Assembly: GCF_025152745.1 (NCBI RefSeq)
Contig: NZ_CP104040.1
Location: forward strand, 62,001-126,000
DNA: 64,000 bases
Reading direction: 5' to 3'
From: Rhizobium sp. WSM4643
GTDB lineage: Bacteria > Pseudomonadota > Alphaproteobacteria > Rhizobiales > Rhizobiaceae
Within the stretch, counting starts at the first letter, position 1; each line of letters begins with the position of its first letter. The notes below the pieces were generated by a model that saw only the letters and a list, made by a program, of their open reading frames with translations, was not told the DNA's origin and searched no databases. The translations under genes and the position numbers were made by a program. Of the stretch, positions 35,816 through 45,143 are shown piece by piece.

Positions 35816-35944
35816 CTTTTCCCCCAAGTCTCATTTCTCTCATGCCCAAAAGGCTTCGACCGCCCGCGGTTTGACTCGGCAAGCGTCGCCGGACTATTTG
35901 GACGGGCGCCGCCTGTCCGGTGCGTGAACCGATTGGAGTTGGTC

Positions 35945-37222
35945 ATGATCGGCAAGAGACGCGCCCCGCACGCGGCCGTGACAGGTCTTTTGGTGGCAAT
36001 GATGGCGCTTTCCGGCTGCGGCGGCAGGCCGGTCGGTGTCATGCAGGCGACCGGCACCGTGCCGCCCGGCACGTCGAAGGTCGATCTGCTCGTCGCCACG
36101 ACACGCGCTGCCGACGACAATCCCGCCGTGCTTTTCTCCGGTGAGCGCGGCACCGGGCTCGCTGTCAATGCCGTCGATGTCTCCATCCCGCCGGAAGCCA
36201 ATCGCAAGGTCGGCCAGGTGCAATGGCCAAGCCGCCTGCCGGCCGATCCGCTGCGCGATTTCGTCACCGTTTCCGTCGATCCGCTGGAAGGCGAGCGGGC
36301 CGGCGAGACCTGGCTGAAGTCCCATATGCCGAAGAGCCGCCGCGTACTGGTCTTCGTCCACGGCTTCAACAATCGTTATGAGGATGCCGTCTACCGCTTC
36401 GCGCAGATCGTCCACGATTCGCATGCCGACGTCGCGCCCGTCGTCTTCACCTGGCCGTCGCGCGGCAGCATCTTCGATTATAATTACGACAAGGAAAGCA
36501 CCAACTATTCCCGCGACGCGCTGGAGGAGTTGCTGACCCGCACCGCCGCCAATCCCGCCGTCAGCGACGTCACCATCATGGCCCATTCGATGGGCACGTG
36601 GCTCACCGTCGAAGCGCTCAGGCAGATGGCGATCCGCAACGGCCACGTCGCACCGAAGATCAACAATGTCATCCTTGCTTCGCCGGATCTCGATGTCGAT
36701 GTCTTCGGCCGCCAGTTCGCCAGCCTCGGCAAGGACAGGCCGCACTTCACCATCTTCGTCTCTAGGGATGATCGGGCTCTGGCGCTGTCACGGCGCATCT
36801 CCGGCAATGTCGACCGGCTCGGCCAGATCGATCCCTCAGTCGAGCCCTATCGCAGCAAGCTCGAGGCGGCCGGCATCACCGTGCTCGATCTCACCAAGCT
36901 CAAGGGCGGCGACCGGCTGAACCACGGCAAATTCGCCGAAAGCCCCGAGGTGGTGAAGCTGATCGGCGACCGGCTGATTGCCGGCCAAGCGATCACCGAT
37001 TCCAATGTCGGCCTCGGCGAGGCCGTCGGCGCCGTGGCGATGGGCGCTGCCCAGACCGCCGGAAGTGCTGTCAGCGTTGCCGTCAGCACGCCGATTGCGA
37101 TCTTCGATCCGCGCACCCGGCGCAACTACGACGCCCAGCTGAAACGTCTCGGCCAGTCGATGAACAATACCGTCGGTTCGGTCGGCGACAGCGTCGGTGC
37201 GGGGCTGCCGGAAAGCCAGTAA
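35945..37222 (+). CDS. DUF900 alpha/beta-hydrolase lipoprotein
   Basis: About 425 residues from ATG 35945 (after TTGGAG). A lipoprotein-like signal has its Cys in ALSGCGG. The alpha/beta-hydrolase core shows VFVHGFNNRYEDAVYR (oxyanion region), FTWPSRG, and the nucleophile elbow IMAHSMGTW (Ser in the GxSxG-like AHSMG). This is the DUF900 (esterase/lipase-like) family, common and uncharacterised in Rhizobiales. The C-terminal 80 residues are Ala/Gly/Val-rich and may lie against the membrane. Substrate unknown; probably attached to a membrane and facing the periplasm. Confidence 0.82.
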   Translation: MIGKRRAPHAAVTGLLVAMMALSGCGGRPVGVMQATGTVPPGTSKVDLLVATTRAADDNPAVLFSGERGTGLAVNAVDVSIPPEANRKVGQVQWPSRLPADPLRDFVTVSVDPLEGERAGETWLKSHMPKSRRVLVFVHGFNNRYEDAVYRFAQIVHDSHADVAPVVFTWPSRGSIFDYNYDKESTNYSRDALEELLTRTAANPAVSDVTIMAHSMGTWLTVEALRQMAIRNGHVAPKINNVILASPDLDVDVFGRQFASLGKDRPHFTIFVSRDDRALALSRRISGNVDRLGQIDPSVEPYRSKLEAAGITVLDLTKLKGGDRLNHGKFAESPEVVKLIGDRLIAGQAITDSNVGLGEAVGAVAMGAAQTAGSAVSVAVSTPIAIFDPRTRRNYDAQLKRLGQSMNNTVGSVGDSVGAGLPESQ

Positions 37223-37338
37223 AAATTCCAGCAATTCCGTGAATCGGAAAAAACCGGAAATTCTCTAGGCATCGCATCTTGTTGTGATATATCAGATGCA
37301 CGACGGCACTTCTGTCTGCCGTGCGATGGGTTGATGGC

Positions 37339-38589
37339 ATGGCGGATGAGACGAAGAGAAACGTGGCGGTCGTCGGCGCAGGCGTGATCGGCGCCTCGAT
37401 CGCCTTTGAGCTGCAGCGGCGCGGGTTTGAGGTGACGCTGATCGACAAGGGCGAGCCGGGCCGCGGCACCTCCTTCGGCAATATGGCAAGCATCGCGCTC
37501 GATTTTGCCGCCGGTTCCGGCCCTTCGACCTGGAAGAAGATCCCCGGCTGGCTGCTCGATCCGGAAGGCCCGGTCTGGCTGCGTCCCTCTTATGCCGTAA
37601 GGATGCTGCCCTGGTTCCTGCGCTTCCTCGCTGCCGGCCGGCCCCCGCGGCTCCGAGAAATCGAGGATGCCGGCATGCGCCTGTCGAACCGGGCGCTCGG
37701 CGATTTCAAAGAGCTGCTCGAGGCGATCGGCGCACCCGAGTTGATGACCGAGGAGGGGTGCCTGGCGATCTACGAGACCGAGGCGGAATTTGCCGCCGAT
37801 CGCGGCCATCTCGCCATGATGCAGCGCTACGGCCTCGAATTCGAGGTTTTGAGCAACGGCGCCATCCAACATTACGAGCCCACTTTGTCACCGGCGATTG
37901 CCAAAGCCGTGCTGCTCCCCGACAACAAGTCGATCCGCGATCCTTATAGGCTGGTCGTGAAACTCGCAGACGCCGCAAAGGCTGCCGGCGCAAGCTTCGT
38001 CTCCGGCACTGTGCGGAATATCGAGCACCGAGGCGATGGCACCGCCGTCGTTCTCCTCGAGGATGGCAGGCGCATCGAGGCCGCTTCGGTGGTGCTTGCC
38101 GCCGGCGTCCACACCCGCTTCCTCGCCGAAAAGCTCGGCGAGCCGATCCCGCTCGAAACCGAGCGCGGCTATCACACGCAGATCATGAAGCCCGGCATCT
38201 CGATGCGCTATTCGGTGATCTGGCCGCATCGTGCCTTCATGGTGACGCCGACGGCGGGCGGCATCCGCATCGGCGGCAATGTCGAGCTCGCCGGCCTCGA
38301 TGCCGCGCCGGACTTCCGCCGTCCGCGGGTGCTGGTGCGCCATGCCCAGCGTGCGCTGCCCGGCCTGAAGATCGAGGAGACGACGGAATGGATGGGGCAT
38401 CGTCCGGCCCTGCCCGATACGATCCCGATCATCTCGCCCTCGTCGAAAATGCCCGGCGTTTTTTATGCGACCGGCCACGGCCATCTCGGCCTGACCTTTT
38501 CGGCAACGACAGCGCTGGTGATCGCCGATATGGTGACCGGGCTCAAACCATCCCTCGATATGACGCCGTTCCGCATAGACCGATATTAG
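37339..38589 (+). CDS. FAD-dependent D-amino-acid dehydrogenase-like oxidoreductase
   Basis: A 416-residue DAO-family flavoprotein. The N-terminal Rossmann motif VGAGVIGASIAFEL (about residue 12) and the second FAD contact ASVVLAAGVHTRFLAEKLG are clear. The C-terminal ATGHGHLGLTFS holds the usual FAD-contact Gly/His. It resembles DadA, oxidising D-amino acids or cyclic imino acids. It starts at ATG 37339. It is the first gene of a tight operon with an SDR and a proline-racemase-like protein, which suggests hydroxyproline or D-proline catabolism. Confidence 0.85.
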   Translation: MADETKRNVAVVGAGVIGASIAFELQRRGFEVTLIDKGEPGRGTSFGNMASIALDFAAGSGPSTWKKIPGWLLDPEGPVWLRPSYAVRMLPWFLRFLAAGRPPRLREIEDAGMRLSNRALGDFKELLEAIGAPELMTEEGCLAIYETEAEFAADRGHLAMMQRYGLEFEVLSNGAIQHYEPTLSPAIAKAVLLPDNKSIRDPYRLVVKLADAAKAAGASFVSGTVRNIEHRGDGTAVVLLEDGRRIEAASVVLAAGVHTRFLAEKLGEPIPLETERGYHTQIMKPGISMRYSVIWPHRAFMVTPTAGGIRIGGNVELAGLDAAPDFRRPRVLVRHAQRALPGLKIEETTEWMGHRPALPDTIPIISPSSKMPGVFYATGHGHLGLTFSATTALVIADMVTGLKPSLDMTPFRIDRY

Positions 38590-38598
38590 GAGGCCCCG

Positions 38599-39309
38599 AT
38601 GTCCGAAACCACCAAACCCGTCGCGCTGATCACCGGTGGCGGCCGCGGCATGGGCGAGGCGATCGCCCGCGAGCTCTCTGCGCAGGGCTACCGGCTGGCG
38701 CTGATGTCGCCGTCGGAAAGCTGCGAGACGCTGGCGGCCGAACTTGGCGGCGTCGCCTCGCGCGGCGTTGCCGAAAAGGCCGAGGACCTCAAGGCGATCT
38801 TCGACCTGACGATGAAGACCTATGGGCGCATCGACGCCGTCGTCAACCTGAGCGGCCATCCGCCGAAGGGCGACCTGCTCGATATATCGGACGAGAACTG
38901 GACGCTCGGTTCCGACATGATGATCCTGTCGCTGGTGCGCATGGCCCGCCTGGTGACGCCGGTCATGCTGAAACAGGGCAAGGGCGCCTTCGTCAACATC
39001 ACCACTTTCGCCGCCTACGAGCCGACGCTGGTCTTCCCGGTTTCCTGCACCTACCGCGCCGCTGCAGGCGCCTTCACCAAGCTCTATTCCGATCGTTATT
39101 CGGCCGACAATATCCGCATGAACTGCATCCTGCCGGGTTATATCGATAGCCTCAACCACAAGCCCGAGACCGTCGAGAAGGTCCCGATGAAGCGCATCGG
39201 CCACGTGGAGGAGATCGCCAAGACCGCGGCCTTCCTGCTCTCCGATGGCGCGGGTTATATCACCGGCCAGAATATTCGCGTCGATGGCGGCGTCACCCGT
39301 CACGTCTGA
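38599..39309 (+). CDS. Short-chain dehydrogenase/reductase
   Basis: A 236-residue classical SDR. The cofactor motif is TGGGRGMGEAIA (residue 12), a NLSGHPP segment takes the place of NNAG, and the Tyr of the catalytic triad appears in CTYRAAAGAFTKLY. The Lys normally three to four residues after Tyr (YxxxK) is not seen; RAAAG follows instead, which is an oddity. The C-terminal DGAGYITGQNIRVDGG is standard. It follows the flavoprotein by nine bases. Confidence 0.82.
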   Translation: MSETTKPVALITGGGRGMGEAIARELSAQGYRLALMSPSESCETLAAELGGVASRGVAEKAEDLKAIFDLTMKTYGRIDAVVNLSGHPPKGDLLDISDENWTLGSDMMILSLVRMARLVTPVMLKQGKGAFVNITTFAAYEPTLVFPVSCTYRAAAGAFTKLYSDRYSADNIRMNCILPGYIDSLNHKPETVEKVPMKRIGHVEEIAKTAAFLLSDGAGYITGQNIRVDGGVTRHV

Positions 39310-39324
39310 TCTGGAGTTTTCGAT

Positions 39325-40362
39325 ATGAGATGGAAGCGCACGATCCAACTGCTGGATGTCCATGCCGAAGGCGAGATCGGCCGCGTCGCGATCGGCGGCG
39401 TGCCGAAGATCCCCGGCGATACCATCGCCGCCCAGTTGCACTGGCTGAACACCGATCCGAAGGGCGACGAACTTCGCCGCTTCCTTTGCCTGGAGCCGCG
39501 CGGCGCGCCGATCGGCTCGGTCAACCTGCTGCTGCCGGCGCGCCACCCGGAGGCCGACGCCGCCTTCATCATCCTGCAGCCCGACCAGGCGCATGCGAGC
39601 TCCGGCTCGAACTCGATCTGCGTCACCACGGCGCTGCTCGAATCCGGCATCGTCGAAATGAAGGAGCCGGAGACGATCGTGACGCTCGAAACCGCCGCCG
39701 GCATCGTCAAAGCGACGGCGACCTGCCGCGACGGGCGCTGCGAGAAGGTCAGGCTGACCATGGTGCCCGCCTTCGTGCATGAGCTCGATATTGCAATCGA
39801 CACGCCGCATTGGGGAAGGATCAAGGCCGATATCTGCTATGGCGGCATCTTCTATGCGCTTGTTGATGTCGGCCAGGTAGGTCTGACGATCGAGAAGGCC
39901 AACGCCGCCGGCCTCGTCCAGGCCGGCATGATCCTCAAGGAACTGATCAACCGCGACATCGAGGTCGTCCATCCGGAGATCCCGGCGATCTCGGGCGTCG
40001 CCTATGTCATGTTCCGCGATACCGAAACCGATGGCACGGTGCGCACCTGCACCACCATGTGGCCGGGCCGGGCGGACCGCTCGCCTTGCGGCACCGGCAA
40101 CTCCGCCAATCTCGCGACGCTCTATGCCCGCGGCAAGGCCAAGGTCGGCGACACCTTCACCTCGAAGTCGATCATCGGCTCCGAATTCGAAGTCGGCCTC
40201 CAGGCAGTGACCGAGGTGGCCGGCCGCCCCGCCGTCATCCCCACCATCACCGGCCGCGGCTTCACCTTCGGCCTGACCCAGGTAGCCCTGGACCCGTTCG
40301 ACCCACATTCGAACGGCTTTGCGCTGACGGATGTCTGGGGGCCGGCCGCCGGGGAGATATGA
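39325..40362 (+). CDS. Proline racemase-family protein (hydroxyproline epimerase or dehydratase)
   Basis: A 345-residue member of the proline racemase superfamily. The second catalytic Cys is in DRSPCGTGN. At the first catalytic position, where racemases have MCGH, this protein has SSGSNS, so Ser replaces Cys. Ser-Cys members are known in the superfamily, and catalytic pair is one guide to activity (proline racemase, 4-hydroxyproline 2-epimerase, or 3-hydroxyproline dehydratase). Together with the flavoprotein and SDR upstream, a role in hydroxyproline degradation is plausible, but the exact reaction is not fixed by sequence. Confidence 0.85.
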   Translation: MRWKRTIQLLDVHAEGEIGRVAIGGVPKIPGDTIAAQLHWLNTDPKGDELRRFLCLEPRGAPIGSVNLLLPARHPEADAAFIILQPDQAHASSGSNSICVTTALLESGIVEMKEPETIVTLETAAGIVKATATCRDGRCEKVRLTMVPAFVHELDIAIDTPHWGRIKADICYGGIFYALVDVGQVGLTIEKANAAGLVQAGMILKELINRDIEVVHPEIPAISGVAYVMFRDTETDGTVRTCTTMWPGRADRSPCGTGNSANLATLYARGKAKVGDTFTSKSIIGSEFEVGLQAVTEVAGRPAVIPTITGRGFTFGLTQVALDPFDPHSNGFALTDVWGPAAGEI

Positions 40363-40521
40363 ACGTTCACGACGGTGTGAGCGATCTTTTATAGTACGCA
40401 GAACACACGGCAACGGCCGGAAGATCAGCTGGTCAACTGTGACAGTTCGCGCCGCGTTGACAAGATGGCTGATTAAGTCGAACCGTGTCTCGACGTTCAT
40501 CGATAGGTACGTGACAGAACC

Positions 40522-40920
40522 ATGCAAGTATCAAGTCCCCAAGAGGCCTATCCCCAGATAGGAACCGTTGCCAATCCTGCAGTGCTGTACGATGGGAACG
40601 ACGCTTTCATGTGTTATGAAGCCTCTGCGCGCGAGGGAGGCTACAATGTCGTGCTCAAATTCGGTGAGGTTATCGACTTCCGAATAACGCCCATGAACGT
40701 TCATGGCCTGAGAGAGTGCAGGTACCCAGTCAATCCGTGGGCTTTCAATGAGATTATTGGCGGTGAGGAGACAGCCAAATGGAACGCCCTCAATCCACGA
40801 CTTTGGCTTATATCTTTCAATGACGTCATGATCGAAGTTCTCTTCGAGACGGTGTCTCTCATCAGCCGAGACGCAGAAGGCGGCCCACAACATAAGACGC
40901 TGATTGGCGCCCTGCGATGA
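40522..40920 (+). CDS. Hypothetical protein, overlapping a broken downstream gene
   Basis: A 132-residue, Trp/Tyr-containing soluble protein (MQVSSPQEAYPQIG start) without a domain I recognise; there is no signal peptide. Base composition is lower in GC than neighbours, suggesting acquisition. Its stop (TGA 40918-40920) overlaps the ATG of the next frame, which is interrupted by TAG. The tight coupling suggests they worked as a pair. Function unknown. Confidence 0.6.
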   Translation: MQVSSPQEAYPQIGTVANPAVLYDGNDAFMCYEASAREGGYNVVLKFGEVIDFRITPMNVHGLRECRYPVNPWAFNEIIGGEETAKWNALNPRLWLISFNDVMIEVLFETVSLISRDAEGGPQHKTLIGALR

Positions 40921-41267
40921 GCGATATCGAAACTATTACGTTGTGGCGTCCGGTCGGGCCCGAGGAACTGGCGCTTATTCGCGATCTCGACATGCGCGGA
41001 TTTCCGCCACGCTAGCCGGATCAGCCGATCTTCTATCCCGTGCTGTCGGAGGATTATGCGGTCAAGATCGCGCGCGACTGGAATGTGCCGAGGAGCGGGT
41101 CAGGCTCCGTGACGAAGTTTGCCGTGAGAAAAGATTACCTCGACGGCCATGCGGTTCAGGAAGCGGGCGGCCGGGCGCATCTCGAATATTGGATACCTGC
41201 AGAGGAGATGGACCGCTTCAACGCTGCGATCGTCGGAACCATTGAGGTCACGAAGACCTTCCCGTAA
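40917..41267 (+). pseudogene. Small gene broken by an in-frame amber codon
   Basis: From ATG 40917 the frame reads MSDIETITLWRPVGPEELALI... to codon 32, then TAG at 41013-41015, and then continues open in the same frame (PDQPIFYPVLSEDYAVKIARDW...) to a stop at 41265-41267. Joined, it is a 116-codon protein. I recall similar rhizobial proteins labelled 'ADP-ribosylation/crystallin J1', with a Leu where the TAG sits; that label's function is unproven. A GTG at 41040 could restart the C-terminal two-thirds. Confidence 0.7.
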
Positions 41268-41439
41268 CCGGCGTCCCGCCGGTGTCGTCCTGACGGGACG
41301 GTTCGCTCGAATGGCTGCCCCTCACCCTAACCTACCAGGGTCGAGCCACTCGTCTCGACCCGTCCTTCGGACCCCCGTAAAAACGGGGCGAGGGGACGTG
41401 CCCTGCGAGAGGTTGGTGGGGAACGGAGAGGTCGCGGCA

Positions 41440-41461
41440 TATCCCCTTCTCCCCGCGCGCG
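41440..41461 (+). repeat. Dispersed palindromic repeat, copy C, left half
   Basis: CCCCTTCTCCCCGCGCGCG, the left side of a hairpin whose right side (CGCGCGCGGGGAGAAGG) lies at 42951 onward, beyond the IS4-type element. Confidence 0.75.
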
Positions 41462-42948
41462 CTAGGGCATATACATAAGTCGGTGCGACGGATTGACTCG
41501 GTTTGCGGGGGGCGGATTCCTTTACTGCGGGCCGTATGATTGTTTTGGCGACGTTTTGATTTGGGAGCGTCGCCGATGGATGTAGGGCATGATTTTTCGT
41601 TGGGCCGGTTTGGAGATCGTCGTCTCGATAAAGGGGGGCGGTGCTGCTCCGTCGCATTGTGCTGCGCGAGACGGTTTGCCTTCGCCAGTTGGCCGAGGGC
41701 AACCATTCGCAGGAGATCCGGTTCGGGCGTTTTCTCAACAACAGTGCGGTGAGCGTGGAAGAGATCATTGCCGGCTGGAGCCAGGAGACCCGGTCTGCGG
41801 TTGAGGGTCGCCACGTGCTGGCGCTGCAGGACACCAGCGAGATCAAGTTTGCGACGACGCCGGACAGCCGGCGGGAATTGGGCAAGATCAAAAAAGGCAA
41901 TTGCTTTGGCCTTTTGCTGCATCCGATGCTGGCGCTCGATGCCGACACCGGCAGCTGCCTTGGCCTGGTGGGCGGCCGGGTCTGGACGCGGGGTAGCAAA
42001 GAGCTTACGCCGCATGCCGAGCGGCCGTTGAACGAAAAGGAATCGCGGCGCTGGGTGGAGACGGCAGAGGCGGCCAAACTGGTGCTTTCGCGTGCGGCCC
42101 GGGTCACGGCGATCGCCGACCGGGAGGGTGACTTCTTCATCATGTGGGCGCGCCTGCCCGATCGGCGCTTCGATCTTTTGTCGCGCGTCATGCATGACCA
42201 TGCGCTCATCGACGGTTCCAAACTGCGCCGCGCGGTCGAAACGGTGGCGTTTTGCGATACTCAGACGATTGATCTGCGCGAGCGCGCCGACCGTCCGGCG
42301 CGGCAGGCGACGGTGTGCCTGCGCTTCGGCGAAGCGACGATCCGGCGGCCGCAAAACCTGCGCGAGGCCGGCCTGCCCGATGGCGTCAGGCTGAGCTGGG
42401 TCGAGATCGTTGAACCGGCCGCCCCCGACGGTGTCGAGCCCTTGCACTGGCTGCTCCTGACCACCCATTGGCTCAGCAGCCCGGCCGATGCCTGGCAGAT
42501 CGTCGCCTGGTACAAGCAGCGCTGGATGATCGAGCAGTTCTTTCGGGTGATGAAGAACCAAGGCTTCAAGATCGAGGACAGCCAGTTGCATCTGGCGGCA
42601 CGGCTGGAAAAGCTCGTCGCCATCGCCGCCAAGGCCGCAGCAATCGTCCTCCAGCTCGTCCAAGCCCGCAGCGGCGGCGATCACCAGCCGGCAAGCCTGA
42701 CCTTCACGGCAGCCGAGATCGATACCCTCGCCGCCCTCGAAAGCCGTTTCAAGGGCACAACCAAGCTGCAGTCCAATCCCCACTCTAAGGCCTCGCTGGC
42801 TTGGGCCGCCTGGATCATCGCCAAGCTCGGCGGCTGGAACGGCTACGCCTCGGCCAAGCCGCCGGGCCCAATCACCTTCTTCAACGGCCTCAAATACTTT
42901 CGAGCCGTCGCCGATGGATGGGCTTTGCGAGATATGTATATGCCCTAG
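41462..42948 (+). mobile_element. IS4-family insertion element, 1487 bp
   Basis: Terminal inverted repeats of 16 bases (CTAGGGCATATACATA) stand at both ends, exact at left 41462 and right 42948. A perfect 10-base target duplication CCCGCGCGCG flanks it (41452-41461 and 42949-42958), within the range usual for IS4-type elements. Removing the element and one copy restores the palindromic repeat. The transposase stop codon lies inside the right terminal repeat. The transposase frame is shifted near its N-terminus. Confidence 0.93.
41576..42948 (+). pseudogene. IS4-family DDE transposase, frame broken at a six-G run
   Basis: The N-terminus (MDVGHDFSLGRFGDRRLDKGG) is read from ATG 41576. After GGGGGG at 41633-41638 the frame must slip by -1 to continue as VLLRRIVLRETVCLRQL..., which is open from GTG 41641 to the end. 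The catalytic core is complete: Asp in ALQDTSE, Asp in IADREGDFF, and the IS4 Y-(2)-R-(3)-E-(6)-K signature in YKQRWMIEQFFRVMK. So it is either inactivated by a G-run length change or expressed by -1 slippage. From GTG 41641 alone a 435-residue protein lacking the DNA-binding N-terminus would be made. Confidence 0.8.
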
Positions 42949-43000
42949 CCCGCGCGCGGGGAGAAGGTGGCGGCAGCCGGATGAGGGGCAGCGGCACGCG
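42949..43000 (+). repeat. Dispersed palindromic repeat, copy C, right half
   Basis: Begins with the second copy of the 10-base duplication, then GGGGAGAAGGTGGCGGCAGCCGGATGAGGGG, as in other copies of the family. Confidence 0.75.
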
Positions 43001-43076
43001 CCGGCGATCTTATCAAGCTTCCGCGACCAACTGACCAAAGCACATGACCATCCGCGTAACAATATTCGAAACGCGC

Positions 43077-43340
43077 TCAACCTCGCCTGCGGTCAGCACC
43101 GCCGGTTCGAGTGTCCCAACCCAGCATGGCCAGTTCGGCGACTGCCTCCAGTTCGCCGCGGGTCGCTCCGTCGCGGGCCAGGATCGACATGCCGTTCTGA
43201 ACGGTCTGGACGAAGCGGGAGCGCGCATGCACGTCGGTCGAGGCTGGAATTTCGCCTGCTGATATCGCCTGGTTCAGGCGCGCCTTCAGGCGGTCGAGCG
43301 TGACGGCGCGGGCGGCGCGCACGAGTTCGCCGAGTTCCAC
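43077..43340 (-). pseudogene. TetR-family regulator, C-terminal fragment
   Basis: About 87 residues matching only the C-terminal, ligand-binding part of a TetR regulator (ARAVTLDRLKARLNQAISAGEIP, then FVQTVQNGMSILARDGATRGELEAV...AMLGWD). The N-terminal helix-turn-helix is missing; upstream on this strand (43341-43593) no matching frame is seen. The fragment lies between the IS4 element and a GGDEF-EAL gene, in a zone of decay. Confidence 0.6.
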
Positions 43341-43593
43341 GTGACCCTCGCTGCCTCGGTCATCCCAAGTGCGTGAGCATCCGTCGCTTAAGGTTTAGGA
43401 TGAACGTTTTGGAGAGTGTGGAACGGCTGGTCGGCCAGATGGACAGCGCTTGTTTGCCGATGGCGTCAGGTCCTATGCGTTCGATGCCGACAAAGCCAAG
43501 CAGCTTTGACCGAAAAGTGAGGCATTGATAAGCGTAACTTGAAGTCGGCAAGCTCGTGTCGGCTCTGATTCAGAGCCGACATACCGCGGCCCA

Positions 43594-44982
43594 TCAACCG
43601 CGTTGCAAAATTCTGGCGCTGGCCTGGCCTGTGGCAAGCTTCTCGGCCGGCGCTGGCCTGCCAAGCAGATATCCTTGGCCGATGTCGCAACCCAGGTCCT
43701 GAAGCCGCTGAAGCTGGCTCTCCTCTTCGATACCCTCGGCCGTTATCGTCACGCCAAGTCCCACGCCGAGAGCGATGATCGCCCTGATCACCTTGTCTTG
43801 CTTATCGTCGGTTTCGAATGAAGAGACGAAACTCCTGTCGATCTTGATCTTGTCGAACCGGTAGTTGGATAGTTGCGAGAGGCTGGAATAACCTGTTCCA
43901 AAGTCGTCGAGAGCAATCCCGACCCCGGCATTCACCAGATCATCGAGGACGATTCGTGCCGTAACGGCGTCCTGGATGATGGCGCTCTCCGTCACTTCCA
44001 GCTCGACCCGGTGCGCGGGCAGACCGACATCGCCCCATATCTTGAGAATTCTGAGCCCCAGTAACCGATCGCTCAGTTGGATCGGAGAAAGGTTGAATGA
44101 CAGGACGATCTCGCTTGGCCAGGAAAGCGCATCGGTGCAGGCGTGGCGAAGCAGTTGGTCGGTCAATTCGACGATCAGACCGGCTTCCTCCGCCACCGGA
44201 ATGAATTCGTTCGGTGGGATGAATTCGCCGGAGGCCGTCTTCCAGCGTGCCAGCGCCTCGAAGCCGATAATCCTATTCGTTTTCAGGTCCACGAGCGGTT
44301 GATAGTAGGGAACGATCTCGGCCTTCCTGATGGCTGCTCTCAGATTAGCTTCCATCCGAATGCGCTTCGCCAACTCGTCCTGCATCGAAGGCACGAAGGG
44401 CTTCACCAGATTGCGCCCCTGCTTTTTGGCGACATACATCGCACAGTCGGAATGTCGAATGACTTGACTGAGGTCATCGCCGTTCTCCGGAAAAAGCGCG
44501 AAGCCGACGCTGGCGCCGAGGTCAACGGCGACACCATTGAATGTGAACGGCTTGCCGATCACGGTCACTATGCGGTTCGCCAACACGGCAAGATCGGGAT
44601 TTCCGGTTCGCCGCGCCAGGACAACGAATTCGTCTCCACCAAGGCGGAAAACGTGTTCGCGGGGAAAGAGGGAAGAGAGCCGCTGAGCAACAGTCTTCAG
44701 CACCGCATCACCGTGATCATGCCCCAGGAGGTCGTTGACCTTCTTGAAGCCGTCGAGATCGATGCTGAACACGGCGTAGGCTTCTTCCCTTTGATCGGTC
44801 ATCGCCTGCGCGCATACGGAATCCAGAAACCTGCGGTTAGGCAGTTCGGTCAGCGTGTCGTGACAGGCAATCCAGTCTACGTTCTTTTCGGCGGGCGTTT
44901 CGCTGCGTGAATTGGATATCTTTCCCGTAAATCGGATGAGGCTTCGATTCGATGGTGTCTGCCGGTCGCCGCCATCTGCCAT
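43594..44982 (-). CDS. GGDEF-EAL cyclic-di-GMP enzyme
   Basis: A 462-residue cytoplasmic protein. The GGDEF domain (about residues 40-200) has an intact RLGGDEF active site with the SIDLDGFKKVND region. The EAL domain (about 205-450) has EALARW, the metal-binding TESAIIQD and LDDFGTGYSSL, and the catalytic TAEGIE region. Both halves look active, so it could make or degrade c-di-GMP. There are no transmembrane segments or sensor domain, and no upstream partner. Start at 44982. Confidence 0.88.
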   Translation of the reverse strand: MADGGDRQTPSNRSLIRFTGKISNSRSETPAEKNVDWIACHDTLTELPNRRFLDSVCAQAMTDQREEAYAVFSIDLDGFKKVNDLLGHDHGDAVLKTVAQRLSSLFPREHVFRLGGDEFVVLARRTGNPDLAVLANRIVTVIGKPFTFNGVAVDLGASVGFALFPENGDDLSQVIRHSDCAMYVAKKQGRNLVKPFVPSMQDELAKRIRMEANLRAAIRKAEIVPYYQPLVDLKTNRIIGFEALARWKTASGEFIPPNEFIPVAEEAGLIVELTDQLLRHACTDALSWPSEIVLSFNLSPIQLSDRLLGLRILKIWGDVGLPAHRVELEVTESAIIQDAVTARIVLDDLVNAGVGIALDDFGTGYSSLSQLSNYRFDKIKIDRSFVSSFETDDKQDKVIRAIIALGVGLGVTITAEGIEEESQLQRLQDLGCDIGQGYLLGRPAPAEKLATGQASARILQRG

Positions 44983-45143
44983 TTTCGAATGGTTGAAGAA
45001 CCCGCCGGAGGATCAGTAGTCCTTGAAAAGGAATGGGCGTGACGGATTTACAGCGCCCTCGCGTCTTTTCAGCATCCGCGCGTCGCCGGCGACCGCGGGC
45101 CGGCTCCGCAGTCTCGCCAGGGTAGGGCGCATCCCAGGGCCGA

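Noticed and set aside
37888..40527. 879-residue open frame on the minus strand
   Set aside because: It runs antisense through three well-supported genes (flavoprotein, SDR, racemase-like) and has the low-complexity Arg/Gly/Asp/His composition of a high-GC shadow frame.
41013..41015. TAG as a programmed amino-acid insertion codon
   Set aside because: No sign of pyrrolysine machinery in the window, and Leu is expected at this place in similar proteins; a plain nonsense mutation is simpler.
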